The position numbers and the translations under genes are program-made. The notes under the pieces are model-generated. The model was not told where the DNA came from and ran no database searches. It was given only the letters and a program-made list of their open reading frames with translations. Shown here one piece after another: positions 17,046 through 26,289 of a stretch of DNA of 64,000 nt. The DNA is from Paenibacillus albus. Lineage in GTDB: Bacteria > Bacillota > Bacilli > Paenibacillales > Paenibacillaceae. The stretch spans positions 3,034,501 through 3,098,500 of the forward strand of contig NZ_CP034437.1 of the NCBI RefSeq assembly GCF_003952225.1, given 5' to 3'. Numbering within the stretch: the first letter of the stretch is position 1; each line of letters opens with the position of its first letter.

Positions 17046-17773
17046 GCCCGAACACCTCCCCCGAAGACGATGAACGCTTCTTCAATCGTCGAAGTACCGC
17101 TCTTCTCTTTGATTTCGGCAGGCGTCCCGAGAGCGGTCAGCTTGCCATCACGGATGAGGCCGAGCCGATCGCACTTCTCCGCTTCGTCCATGACATGTGT
17201 CGTCAGAATGATTGTTGTTCCGCGTTCACGCATCTCGCCAAGCTCGCGCCAGATCGATTGACGTAGAACGGGGTCAATGCCGACAGTCGGCTCATCGAGG
17301 ATAAGCAGCTCTGGTTCGTGAAGCAATGCTAGAGCAAGCGACAAGCGGCGTTTCATTCCTCCGGAGTAGGCGGATACGTTCTTGTTCAGATCATCCTGCA
17401 GGTTAACGATATTCATAGCATCCTGAATGCGGGTCGCGAGCTGCTTCCCCTTCAGACCGAAGAGGGAGCCGAAGAACGTCAAATTCTCTCTCGCAGTCAG
17501 CTCGTTATAGAGGGCGTCGGACTGTGCCATATACCCGAAGCGCTGCAGCATCGTCAGCTTAGGCATCCGCTCGCCGAGCATGACAACACTGCCGCCGTCT
17601 GCCTTGTCGATGCCGGTGATTAGCTTGATAAGCGTTGTTTTGCCCGAGCCTGACGGACCGAGCAGACCGAGAAGCTCGCCGCGCTTGACCTCGAACGAGA
17701 TGTCATCGAGCACCGTTTTGCTTCCGAAACGGCGCGTAATGTTACGGACTTCCACGATTGCTTGTGCAGACAT
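17042..17773 (-). CDS. ABC transporter ATP-binding protein
   Basis: A 243-residue ATPase with Walker A GPSGSGKTT (about residues 39-47), signature YSGGMKRR, Walker B LLILDEPTVG, and the H-loop LTTHVMDEA. The layout matches the DRA/NatA exporter group paired with ABC-2 permeases. The start lies behind AAGGATGTG. It is the first gene of the operon (ATPase, permease, tetR) and sits directly behind a promoter framed by two palindromic operators, which suggests autoregulation by the TetR. Confidence 0.92.
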   Translation of the reverse strand: MSAQAIVEVRNITRRFGSKTVLDDISFEVKRGELLGLLGPSGSGKTTLIKLITGIDKADGGSVVMLGERMPKLTMLQRFGYMAQSDALYNELTARENLTFFGSLFGLKGKQLATRIQDAMNIVNLQDDLNKNVSAYSGGMKRRLSLALALLHEPELLILDEPTVGIDPVLRQSIWRELGEMRERGTTIILTTHVMDEAEKCDRLGLIRDGKLTALGTPAEIKEKSGTSTIEEAFIVFGGGVRA

Positions 17774-17806
17774 GGCGTTTCACATCCTTGAATTGGAGTA
17801 GTAAAA

Positions 17807-17869
17807 TGAGTGATTACTCACTTTTATCATACTCATCATTCCATAAGTTGTAAAGTGAGTAATCACTCA
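17807..17869 (-). promoter_or_regulatory. ABC/TetR operon promoter flanked by two palindromic operators
   Basis: On the minus strand TTTACA (17849-17854) and TATGAT (17826-17831) are 17 bp apart, a near-consensus sigma-A promoter. TGAGTGATTACTCA (17807-17820) lies at the expected +1 region. Its exact inverse, TGAGTAATCACTCA (17856-17869), lies just upstream of the -35. Each is a near-perfect palindrome of the TetR operator type. Confidence 0.85.
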
Positions 17870-18012
17870 TTACTTGTCTCAAGACGCACGCCGCCTCCGT
17901 CTTAGGTCGGGGATAAAGACTGGTCTAGAGACGTTTACGCATAATTAGCGAATTAGGTATTCTTTAACAAGGAGTTCTGAGGAGAACCATATGAGAGGGG
18001 AAACGAATAGCA

Positions 18013-21000
18013 ATGCAATGGATTACCAAATGGGCTTTCAATAACAAAGCCGCAATGAAGCTAGTAGTGCTTATGGCACTCGTAATGGGGGTTATCAGCT
18101 ACTACCGGCTCCCAATGGAGTTTCTGCCCGAAGCCGACAATCCGATGGTAACAATTGCCGCGATTGGGCCTGGCTACGACGCTAAATCAATGGAAACAGA
18201 AGTAACGGCAAAGATTGAAGATGCTGTACAATTCGTTAAAGGAAAGAGCTTGATGACCTCGTCATCGGGTAACGGCTTCTCGAAGATTGATCTCTCTTTT
18301 GATTCAAAAACGAATATGAAGGATGCAAAAGCAGAAGTTGAAGCAGCTGTTCGCTCCGTGCAGCTTCCTGAACGTGTTATGACACCGTATGTGGTGCAAT
18401 TCAACACCTCTATGATTCCGATCTCTTGGGTATCGATTAATCTTGACGGTATCAAAGAAGCAGACCGCGAGAAAGCGGAGAAGGACGTTATCAACGCGTT
18501 CAAGAAAGTGGACGGCGCAGGCGATGTATCGCTCGGCGGCAAATCCAATCCAAGCATTACAATAACACCAGACGCAGCTAAGCTCGCGGCCAAAGGCGTG
18601 CCATTCCAAGCGCTGATGGGCGTCCTGCAAAACCGCGGTGTTGCAGCATCCATCGGAGAGAAGACGATCGATGGCGCTTCCGGCAACATTAACGTAGAAG
18701 CTTCGATTAACGATCTGGATACACTGCGCAAGCTGCCTGTCGTGGATGGTGTCACGCTTGGCGATGTAGCAGATGTGCAGCCGCAAAACCAATTAGAGAG
18801 CATTAGCAGCCTAGATGGCAAGAACGTGCTTATGCTTACAATTTCCAAAACCGCGGATGCGAATGCCGTTAAAGTCGGCGATGGCGTGCAGGATGAAGTA
18901 GACCGCCTGAACAAAGACATGAAGGGCGTTGACATTAAAGTGCTTTCGAGCACATCGGAGCAAGTTGTACATTCCGTAAACTCCATGCTTCGCGAAGTAT
19001 TGATGGGCGCATTGTTCGCAACAATCGTAATCCTGCTGTTCATGCGCAACCTGCGTGCTACGCTCGTAACGATCGTATCCATCCCGCTTTCGCTCGGTAT
19101 TACATTGTATTTGCTCCAAATGTCCGGCATTACGCTTAATATCATTACGCTTGGCGGCGTTGCCGTTGCAGTTGGCCGTCTCGTCGACGACAGTATCGTC
19201 GTTATCGAGAATATTTACCGCCGTCTGCAGAAAGAGCAATTCTCCGTTCAGCTCATTATGGACGCAACCAAAGAAGTGGCAACAGCGATCACATCTTCGA
19301 CACTTGTAACGGTAGCCGTATTCCTGCCGATGGGCTTGCTCCGCGGCTCGCTGCAAGCGTTCCTGCTTCCATTCGCACTGACCGTGACGTACTCGCTGTT
19401 AGCATCGCTGCTGGTTGCACTTACAGTCGTGCCGATCTTAAGCGCGGTACTGCTGCGCAATACGAAGATGAAGGAGCATGAAGGCTCCAAACGTTTCTCC
19501 AATTTCCTAGCTTGGAATTTGCAGCATAAATGGGTGCCGCTCGTAATCGCAGTTCTATTGTTGGTCGGCTCGGTTGGCGCATACATGTCAATGCCGAAGG
19601 GTGCAATTGACTCATCGAATGTTCAGAATTTGAACATCACACTGGAATACCCAAGCGATACGCCGCATGACAAAGTCATAGAGGAAGGCCGCAAGCTTGA
19701 GAAATTCATTAGCGGACGTGATGATATCGACTGGGCGCTGATGCAGAACGGTAACAGCTCGGACGGCGCGAAATACGGCGAGGTTTCATCGCCGACTCTC
19801 GTAACTTATCTGGTTGATATGAAAGACGGCGCAGATGCCGATAAGCTTATCAATGATATCAAGGCACAGCGTCCTTCGTATCCAGGTGCTGACCTGAATG
19901 CCGGCGCAATGGATTTTGCAGGCGGCAGCAGCTCGACACAAATTTTGGTTGACGTAACAGGCGATGATCTTGATGCTATCGCGAAAGGCGCAGATCAAGT
20001 CATGGCGGCCATTAAACCGGTGAAAGACGTTATTAAAGTGAAATCGAACCAAGAGCAGAAGAAGCCGGTCTATACGTTCCAGATGGATCCATTGAAGTCC
20101 AAAGGCGGCGAAGTGGCACAGCAGCTGCAAGGCATGCTGAATCCAATTCCGCTCGGTACGGTAAACATTGATAACCGCGCAACTAACGTTATTTTGCAGC
20201 CTTCGGTTGATCCGAAGACTGAAGCTGATTTGAACAATCTCACGATAATGACTGCACAAGGCCCAGCTCCGGTATCTTCCGTCGCGAAGCTTGTGAAGAC
20301 AGAGCAAGCAAGCGTGTTCTACCATAAAGACGGCAAAGCGTACGTTCGCGTATCTGCTGACGTGGAACCAAGCCAATTGTCGATCGTCGGCAAAGAAATC
20401 ACGAAGAAGGTCGGCGAGCTGAAAGCACCGGATGGCGTCAAGTTTACCGTTGGCGGCGCATCGGCGGATCAATCGGCTGACTTCGCAGACCTCGGTATCA
20501 TCATGATAATCGCAATCGGCATCGTATACTTGATCATGGTTGTTACGTTCAAGACTTTGCGTGCACCGCTTGCCATTCTGTGCTCGCTGCCGCTTGCGGC
20601 AATCGGCGCAGTGGTCGGCTTGATCGTATCGAATATCTCGCCTGACTTCACAGCCGTATTCGGAGCATTAATGCTTGTCGGTATCGTCGTAACGAATGCG
20701 ATCGTACTTATCGACCGCGTGAAGCAGAACGAGCAGCACATGACGATCCGCGAAGCGCTGATCGAAGCTGCAACAACGCGTGCTCGTCCGATTCTCATGA
20801 CAGCTATTGCTACAATCTCTGCAATGCTGCCGCTTGTATTCGGCTCCTCCGAGAGCGGAAGCATCGTATCGCAAAGCCTTGCGATCGTTGTAATCGGCGG
20901 TCTTGCAGCAGCAACGCTGCTCACCTTGCTGATCGTACCTTGTATTTACGAATTGTTCTTCTTCCGTAAATCGAAGCGCCAGCGTAAAGCTGCTGCTACA

Positions 21001-21018
21001 GCTAGCCACGCTGCATAA
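18013..21018 (+). CDS. RND superfamily transporter (AcrB/SwrC-like)
   Basis: A 1001-residue protein with two repeats of one helix, a large extracytoplasmic domain and five further helices. Helix 4 carries the proton-relay pair in VGRLVDDSIVVIENIYRR (about residues 392-409), and the second half has FGALMLVGIVVTNAIVLIDR. The length and layout fit Gram-positive SwrC/YerP-type RND pumps. No periplasmic adaptor or outer-membrane partner is nearby, as expected for this group. The start follows GAGAGGGGAAA at a long spacing, and a short ORF with a better ribosome site overlaps it (see findings). A candidate TTTACG-18-TATTCT promoter lies at 17929-17964. A divergent operator cluster is only 150 bp away, so shared control by the TetR is possible. 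Confidence 0.9.
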   Translation: MQWITKWAFNNKAAMKLVVLMALVMGVISYYRLPMEFLPEADNPMVTIAAIGPGYDAKSMETEVTAKIEDAVQFVKGKSLMTSSSGNGFSKIDLSFDSKTNMKDAKAEVEAAVRSVQLPERVMTPYVVQFNTSMIPISWVSINLDGIKEADREKAEKDVINAFKKVDGAGDVSLGGKSNPSITITPDAAKLAAKGVPFQALMGVLQNRGVAASIGEKTIDGASGNINVEASINDLDTLRKLPVVDGVTLGDVADVQPQNQLESISSLDGKNVLMLTISKTADANAVKVGDGVQDEVDRLNKDMKGVDIKVLSSTSEQVVHSVNSMLREVLMGALFATIVILLFMRNLRATLVTIVSIPLSLGITLYLLQMSGITLNIITLGGVAVAVGRLVDDSIVVIENIYRRLQKEQFSVQLIMDATKEVATAITSSTLVTVAVFLPMGLLRGSLQAFLLPFALTVTYSLLASLLVALTVVPILSAVLLRNTKMKEHEGSKRFSNFLAWNLQHKWVPLVIAVLLLVGSVGAYMSMPKGAIDSSNVQNLNITLEYPSDTPHDKVIEEGRKLEKFISGRDDIDWALMQNGNSSDGAKYGEVSSPTLVTYLVDMKDGADADKLINDIKAQRPSYPGADLNAGAMDFAGGSSSTQILVDVTGDDLDAIAKGADQVMAAIKPVKDVIKVKSNQEQKKPVYTFQMDPLKSKGGEVAQQLQGMLNPIPLGTVNIDNRATNVILQPSVDPKTEADLNNLTIMTAQGPAPVSSVAKLVKTEQASVFYHKDGKAYVRVSADVEPSQLSIVGKEITKKVGELKAPDGVKFTVGGASADQSADFADLGIIMIIAIGIVYLIMVVTFKTLRAPLAILCSLPLAAIGAVVGLIVSNISPDFTAVFGALMLVGIVVTNAIVLIDRVKQNEQHMTIREALIEAATTRARPILMTAIATISAMLPLVFGSSESGSIVSQSLAIVVIGGLAAATLLTLLIVPCIYELFFFRKSKRQRKAAATASHAA

Positions 21019-21026
21019 TCGAAATG

Positions 21027-21081
21027 AAAGAAGCCTTATGGCATCTCCCGAGGGGATCGCCATGAGGCTTCTTTGCATTTT
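21027..21081. terminator. Terminator between RND and PhyH genes
   Basis: AAAGAAGCC...ATGGC pairs with GCCAT...GGCTTCTTT, followed by GCATTTTT on the plus strand. It serves both convergent genes. Confidence 0.75.
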
Positions 21082-21935
21082 TAGTAGCTGCCAGCGGGAA
21101 TGGAGACCCACTTGCTCAGCCATTCGTCACAGCTCGTTTCCAGCTGCGGATTATGGGGACTACGTGCGATGAAGCCTTGCCTCATTCCGCTCTCAGTCGC
21201 GACAGCCGTTGCTTCGTAGCGGATGTCCATCGACCAGCGAACGGCGTCCGAGCGGTTCGGCAGCGCTCGATGGGGGAGCAGCTGCGTGAAGCACAGCACG
21301 TCGCCGGGATCCATCTCGATGGAGATGCCGGTCAGCGTATTGGCGTCTTCACGCTTTAGGCCGAGAAAATCGGTCTCGGCATCGATCTCACCGTCCAGCA
21401 GCGTGCTGTCGAAGAAGCCGGGCGCCACTTGCAGGCAGCTGTTATACTCGGTGACACGCTGCAGCGGCATCCACATCGACACGACATGTGTATGCTCGGC
21501 ATCGCGATAATATTGAGCGTCTTGATGCCAAGGTGTGTCCGTCCATTTCTGATCGGGCAGCTTAGGCCTTGCATTGAAGATGCCATGCACGGAGACATCC
21601 TCTGTCCCCAGCAGCTGGCTGGCGATATCGACGAGCGCAGGCTCCTTCAGAAATTGATACATCGGTTTGCCAATGAGATCGCGGCGAGGGCTGCGGCTGT
21701 ATTTTGGCTTGCCGGCTGCATCCCACATCTCGACGAGGCGATGTTGGAAGTCGAGGTCATACCGCTTGTCAGTAATGAGCTTCTGGTCATACCACACATC
21801 GACAAGCTCATCGACCCATTTGCTAATGATCTGCGTAGCTCTGTCGAGTGCTCGCTGAGGTACAACTTGACGCAGGACAACATAATGATGCTGCTTATAG
21901 AACGCTAATTGCTCCTCGGATAGTCGCACTTGCAT
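21081..21935 (-). CDS. Phytanoyl-CoA dioxygenase (PhyH) family protein
   Basis: A 284-residue non-heme Fe(II)/2-oxoglutarate dioxygenase. The start ATG at 21935 follows GAAGGAG; the in-frame upstream extension has no such site. The iron triad is visible as the HxD in TPWHQDAQYY and the distal His in LLPHRALPNRSD, with the co-substrate Arg in AVRWSMDIRY. The substrate is unknown; bacterial PhyH proteins hydroxylate amino acids, ectoine, quorum signals and others. It is divergent from an AraC-type regulator across 167 bp, which contains a perfect AGCG-AAAA-CGCT inverted repeat at 22005-22016. Confidence 0.88.
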   Translation of the reverse strand: MQVRLSEEQLAFYKQHHYVVLRQVVPQRALDRATQIISKWVDELVDVWYDQKLITDKRYDLDFQHRLVEMWDAAGKPKYSRSPRRDLIGKPMYQFLKEPALVDIASQLLGTEDVSVHGIFNARPKLPDQKWTDTPWHQDAQYYRDAEHTHVVSMWMPLQRVTEYNSCLQVAPGFFDSTLLDGEIDAETDFLGLKREDANTLTGISIEMDPGDVLCFTQLLPHRALPNRSDAVRWSMDIRYEATAVATESGMRQGFIARSPHNPQLETSCDEWLSKWVSIPAGSY

Positions 21936-22102
21936 AAGAGAATCGCTCCTTCGTCGCATTGCTAGATAAATTGATTGTAGCGCGGAGGGAAAAGAGGCGA
22001 CTATAGCGAAAACGCTTTGTGATTTGACCATTTGTCGTTACTATTAGAGTAATAGGATGCGCTATTGGCAGAAGAGTTGATCAAAACGTAGGAGTGAGCA
22101 TA

Positions 22103-22996
22103 ATGGGGCTGAATACTCCTTTTCAATTTCAGTCGATGCGAAGCTTGATTGCATTGCATAACTGTCACTTTCGGGAAGTGGAAGCAGGCTGGTCATATCA
22201 GCTTCATGAGCATAGCGGTTATGAGCTGCTTCACTGCGCATATGGACAAATAAACGAATGGATTCATGGTGAATCTGTCCTGCTCCATCCGGGAGATTGG
22301 CTATTCATCGGTCCAGGGGTGAAGCACAGCACCATAAATGAGTCATCGCAGCCATTTGCCTATTTCTCGGTCCATTTCAGCATGGATGATGAGGAGCTGA
22401 CGAATGCGCTGAAGGAGCTGCATTTTGCGCATTTGTCCGGTGGAGAGGAGCGGCGGCTTCAACCCATGTTTGCAGCGTTGTTCGATCAGCTGCGAGAGAA
22501 TAACTCCGTGCAGCCTGACAGGGAGAGAGGGCAAATTACGATTGACGGATTCGCATCAGTAGCTCGGCAGACCTTTATGCTGACGGTGCAGCAGCTCGTC
22601 ATCAACGCGATCGGCCTCGTGCTCGTTGCCCGAGACAAGGAGCATGTCCGGCAGCAGCCCGGCCGTAAGAAGCTGCAAGCCGCAGAGGTGGAGCTGGCCC
22701 ATGGTATCCAACAGAAGCTGTTAGATGCGGTTTACACACCTATGACGATTAACGAGATCGCGCAGCAATACTTCATTAGCCGCAGTCATTGCAATGAAGT
22801 GTTCAAGCGAGTATATGGCATAGCGCCTAAACAATATCTAAGTATTATGAAGCAGCGAGCGGCGGAAGAATTGCTGCTGCATTCAGACGCTTCGGCAGGT
22901 GAAATCGCAGAGAAGCTGGGCTTCACGTCACTAAGCAGCTTCAGCCGGCAGTTTCGCAGGTGGACTGCGGCATCCCCGCAGCAGTTTCGAAAGTGA
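22103..22996 (+). CDS. AraC family transcriptional regulator
   Basis: A 297-residue regulator. The N-terminal cupin sensor is at about residues 20-90 (SGYELLHCAYGQINEWIHGE, LHPGDWLFIGPGVKHS). The C-terminal double helix-turn-helix runs from about 205 to the end (MTINEIAQQYFISRSHCNEVFKRV, ASAGEIAEKLGFTSLSSFSRQFRRW). The ATG at 22103 lies 8 bases behind GGAG. It is divergent from the PhyH gene, which is its likely target; the inducer is unknown. Confidence 0.88.
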   Translation: MGLNTPFQFQSMRSLIALHNCHFREVEAGWSYQLHEHSGYELLHCAYGQINEWIHGESVLLHPGDWLFIGPGVKHSTINESSQPFAYFSVHFSMDDEELTNALKELHFAHLSGGEERRLQPMFAALFDQLRENNSVQPDRERGQITIDGFASVARQTFMLTVQQLVINAIGLVLVARDKEHVRQQPGRKKLQAAEVELAHGIQQKLLDAVYTPMTINEIAQQYFISRSHCNEVFKRVYGIAPKQYLSIMKQRAAEELLLHSDASAGEIAEKLGFTSLSSFSRQFRRWTAASPQQFRK

Positions 22997-23035
22997 TAGA
23001 AACCTTCATCGTTATAACGACCAGCTGCATAACAA

Positions 23036-23078
23036 AGGGCTGCCCTTGTCGACATGATCGTCGGCTCGCGGGCAGCCC
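23036..23078. terminator. Hairpin between araC-type and yktB genes
   Basis: GGGCTGCCC pairs with GGGCAGCCC around a 24-base loop. There is no long T run, so it is a weaker terminator candidate for the two convergent genes. Confidence 0.5.
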
Positions 23079-23107
23079 ATATTGCGATTTGGAACCTCGT
23101 TCTAGTG

Positions 23108-23761
23108 TTAGAAGGACATCTTATAAAGCGGAAGCACAGTTTGGAACGTTTCTTTCACTTTCGCGATGAATGCTTCTCCGTCCTTCAAGAGCGGATCGTT
23201 CCTGTCAATGATAATGCCGCAGAGCGCCTCAGATGCTTTCACTGAACGGAGTCGCTGCAGCAGCTGCGCAAGCCCTTCGCTGCCGAGCTCGCCTTGCGTA
23301 TCGCCGCCTGGGACCATATGATTGCCTGACCAAACATATTCAGCAGGGATATGCTTCATAATGTCATCCATCTGCGCAAGCGCATGATCTGCGAATACCG
23401 ATTTGTTGTCAGATTCATAGATAATGGCGAACTGGACGAACAGATGCGAGCCGAACAAGCCGATCTGGAAATGCGGGAACATCTTATAGCCGCGCTTGCC
23501 TGGCGCGAACGCGATCCACGTATCATTCGGCGGATTAATCGTACGGCGTGCGTGTTTTGCGACATGCGGGAACATCGGCTCGCCGCACAACTCTGTCAGC
23601 CAAGGCGACAACAGCTCGCCGAGCTCGTGCAGCTTAGGACGAATATGATCAATTAAAGCCGTCATCCGAGCTTCTAAGCCAGGGACAGCAAATACGTCAA
23701 AGTCATCCGCTGTAAAACCGGTAAATGTGCTGATTTGTTCTGTAGCAGCTTGTGTCGTCAT
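23108..23761 (-). CDS. yktB: DUF1054 family protein (YktB)
   Basis: A 217-residue soluble protein matching Bacillus YktB in length and pattern: FTGFTADDFDVFAVPGLEARM at the start, AKHARRTINPPNDTWIAFAP in the centre, GYKMFPHFQIGLFG and VWSGNHMVPGG later. The function is unknown; the fold is of the DUF1054 type. The start follows AAAGGA at a longish spacing. It is a single-gene unit. Confidence 0.88.
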   Translation of the reverse strand: MTTQAATEQISTFTGFTADDFDVFAVPGLEARMTALIDHIRPKLHELGELLSPWLTELCGEPMFPHVAKHARRTINPPNDTWIAFAPGKRGYKMFPHFQIGLFGSHLFVQFAIIYESDNKSVFADHALAQMDDIMKHIPAEYVWSGNHMVPGGDTQGELGSEGLAQLLQRLRSVKASEALCGIIIDRNDPLLKDGEAFIAKVKETFQTVLPLYKMSF

Positions 23762-23902
23762 CGTGCGATTGTCATTCCTTTCGGGCGTTCAAGACCAACC
23801 TTTATTTGCCCCATTATAGCACATGTTTGCAATCCGCCGCTGATTCCGTTACAGTCTACTCTAGTAACTAAGGAAACGGATGTTGGGAGAGGTTTGGCAA
23901 AT

Positions 23903-24121
23903 ATGTGGCAGCAATTATGGTTTCTTACGAATATGGTGTTTGTTACACTCGCAATCGTTTATTTATTTGTTCATCGTTCCGTCACGCAGGCGCGTCTTGA
24001 GAATGACGCTCTGAAGTTGACGCGAGCGCGTAAAGTCCGCGTCGTTGTTGGGATTTTCACAGTTGTTGCGTTTATTGCGATGGCATCGCTTTTCCTTGTG
24101 AATATGCGAGTTAACGGATAA
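23903..24121 (+). CDS. Small two-segment membrane protein, function unknown
   Basis: A 72-residue protein with two hydrophobic segments (LWFLTNMVFVTLAIVYLFV and VVVGIFTVVAFIAMASLFLV) joined by a charged loop RSVTQARLENDALKLTRARK. The start follows GGGAGAGG. I do not recognise the family. A secreted stalk-domain gene follows after 121 bp. Confidence 0.6.
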   Translation: MWQQLWFLTNMVFVTLAIVYLFVHRSVTQARLENDALKLTRARKVRVVVGIFTVVAFIAMASLFLVNMRVNG

Positions 24122-24242
24122 ATAACGATTGCACAGATGTGTCCAAAAATTGTCTCTTCGACATTTTTCGCAACTTTTTCAGCAGCAACAGCGTTTAACT
24201 GTGACATACAAGCTGAAACAGTGGAGGAAAAGGAGACGAATA

Positions 24243-26216
24243 ATGAAATTTTTGAAATGGTTGTTGGTTCTATCATTTTTAGTTATGCCTTTTGTCTATG
24301 CTTCCGATGGAAAAGCGGCTGCGCTTGATTATTCTGACAAGCTTACGCTGACAATTGGCAGCAAGAACATGAAGCATAATAGCACATATACGAAAACGGC
24401 GCAGCCGGTCACGGCTATTAATGGAGTCTCGTTTATTCCGTTTGCTTCCGTGGCCGCACAATATGGTTACAAAATCTCGTATAACGCAAAGACGAAAGAG
24501 TCGATTGCAACAGGTCCGCTGCATACGTTGAAGTTCAAGATAAACAGTGCAGCAGCGAATGTAGATGGATATAATGTGAAGCTGACAGGTGCCACCTATA
24601 TTCTGAACGGCTCGCTCATGGTGCCGCTTCGTTCATGGGGGAATGTAACAGATAGCGCCATCGCAGTTGTAAACAAAACAATTACGCTGTCATGGAATTC
24701 GGTTATTTTGCCGCAGCAGCCGAAAGCAAACTTTGAAGTACAGCCTGCAGAGATATACGCGGGTCAAACGAATGTGACTTATGTGGACCGTTCGTATAAC
24801 CCGGCAGATGCACCGTTCGTCGATGAGCGCTGGGATGGCCGTATGGACGTGTTCCCTGATCCGGGCACTTATACCGTAACTAGACAGGTAGAAGATATTA
24901 ATGGCATCTGGAGTGAGCCGTATTCGGTTACGATTACCGTTAAGCCCGCGAATCAACCGCCTGTAGCGAATTTCTCGACAGAGAAAGAGACGTATCGCAT
25001 TGGTGAGGCTGTGCTCTACACCGATCTAAGCACCGATGACGAGAATGCCATCGTTCGCCGGACATGGACGGGGAATGACAAAGTGTTCTTCGAGCCAGGC
25101 AATAAGCAGGTTACGCTTGAGGTAGAGGATCGACATGGCTTAGTACATTCGATTACGAAGACGGTAACGGTAACGAGTGAAGTGCTCTATACGAAGGACG
25201 AGTACTACAGGCTGTTCACGCCGATTGGTGAGAAGTTCCCAATTGACAGTGGCGCCGTGCTCAAAATGCCTTCATTGCCTTACACCTTCCACTCTGAGCA
25301 ATCCCAGATGGTCCGCAGTAACAGCCCAGAAGCGCTGCTCCAGGAAGGTATTGTGTATGAGTCGCAGCTGTCAGGGCAAGTGCGATTCTTGTTCCATAAC
25401 GTAAACCATATGTTTACTCCGGTCAAAATGTATTTACTCGCAACGAACAATAATCAAGTGCCGGTGAATCTGAGCACAGGCTCAATCGGACTTGGTGGGC
25501 CAGACCCGTATGTGGAGAATACAGCGAAGATGTCGACGATTCGGTATCTCCAATCACTCGCGAATAATCCGTCGCCGCGTTGGATGACGATTAAGCCGGG
25601 CGAGACGAAGGAAGTGCTGCCTGAGCTGTCGAGAATCCCAATGAAGCCGCTAGATGTCCTTACGACATATGCGGATCTATATGCGGATCAAGAGCTGCAG
25701 TTCAAGATCGTCGTTGTCGCATCGAATAAGAATGTGTTTACGGAGCTGCCGAAGCTGGGACAGATGCCGCGCGATGGCAAGCATGTTCGCGGTACCTTCA
25801 ATAAGGCTGACCGTTCGATAGAGATGTCAGATATTCTGGGCAATACAGCTGAGTATATCAAGCTTGGCGATAAAACGATGGATACGTATCTGGACGGAAT
25901 TGACGAAACGACAGGCAATTTGGAATACAACATCGGTAACTTCGGTGTCCTGTACCGACTGACCCTTCCACATGTTGCACCGCATACGCTAATAGCGCTT
26001 AATGCTCGCGGCGGCTATTATACGGGAGCCTTTATGGTCAATGGTCAGGTAATTCCGGTTACCAATTCCAGCATTCTCAAAGACAATAAGGAAGCGGCAG
26101 TGCTGTACCGGACCGGCGATAGCGAAGAATCGGTTGAGATCGTGTTCACGTTGTCAGCCGGAAGCAATCTACCGCTTGCCATGATGTTCCTGCCGCTGCC
26201 TGGGGCACGCTGGTAA
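24243..26216 (+). CDS. Secreted stalk-domain protein with PKD-like repeats
   Basis: A 657-residue predicted extracellular protein. The ATG at 24243 lies behind AAAGGAG and gives a signal peptide (MKFLKWLLVLSFLVMPFVYA). A stalk domain of the copper-amine-oxidase-N type covers about residues 30-150 (SFIPFASVAAQYGYKISY, SLMVPLRSWGNV). Two PKD-like beta-sandwich repeats follow at about 155-240 and 243-320 (ERWDGRMDVFPDPGTYTV; PPVANFSTEKETYRIG...TWTG). The last 330 residues are unassigned and contain no known catalytic motif. It is probably a surface or matrix protein. The gene ends at a strong two-way terminator. Confidence 0.8.
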   Translation: MKFLKWLLVLSFLVMPFVYASDGKAAALDYSDKLTLTIGSKNMKHNSTYTKTAQPVTAINGVSFIPFASVAAQYGYKISYNAKTKESIATGPLHTLKFKINSAAANVDGYNVKLTGATYILNGSLMVPLRSWGNVTDSAIAVVNKTITLSWNSVILPQQPKANFEVQPAEIYAGQTNVTYVDRSYNPADAPFVDERWDGRMDVFPDPGTYTVTRQVEDINGIWSEPYSVTITVKPANQPPVANFSTEKETYRIGEAVLYTDLSTDDENAIVRRTWTGNDKVFFEPGNKQVTLEVEDRHGLVHSITKTVTVTSEVLYTKDEYYRLFTPIGEKFPIDSGAVLKMPSLPYTFHSEQSQMVRSNSPEALLQEGIVYESQLSGQVRFLFHNVNHMFTPVKMYLLATNNNQVPVNLSTGSIGLGGPDPYVENTAKMSTIRYLQSLANNPSPRWMTIKPGETKEVLPELSRIPMKPLDVLTTYADLYADQELQFKIVVVASNKNVFTELPKLGQMPRDGKHVRGTFNKADRSIEMSDILGNTAEYIKLGDKTMDTYLDGIDETTGNLEYNIGNFGVLYRLTLPHVAPHTLIALNARGGYYTGAFMVNGQVIPVTNSSILKDNKEAAVLYRTGDSEESVEIVFTLSAGSNLPLAMMFLPLPGARW

Positions 26217-26230
26217 TTCGGCAATATATA

Positions 26231-26272
26231 AAAAAGGCCTTCATCGCAGTATTCTGCTGATGAAGGCCTTTT
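26231..26272. terminator. Bidirectional terminator
   Basis: AAAAAGGCCTTCATC pairs with GATGAAGGCCTTTT around 13 bases, between two convergent genes. Confidence 0.9.
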
Positions 26273-26289
26273 CTACTTGTATGAAATGA

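Noticed and set aside
18174-21123. Several long minus-strand ORFs opposite the RND gene (up to 323 codons)
   Set aside because: They mirror a strongly conserved gene on the plus strand, have no ribosome sites and read as low-complexity Ser/Thr or Arg/His-rich sequence.
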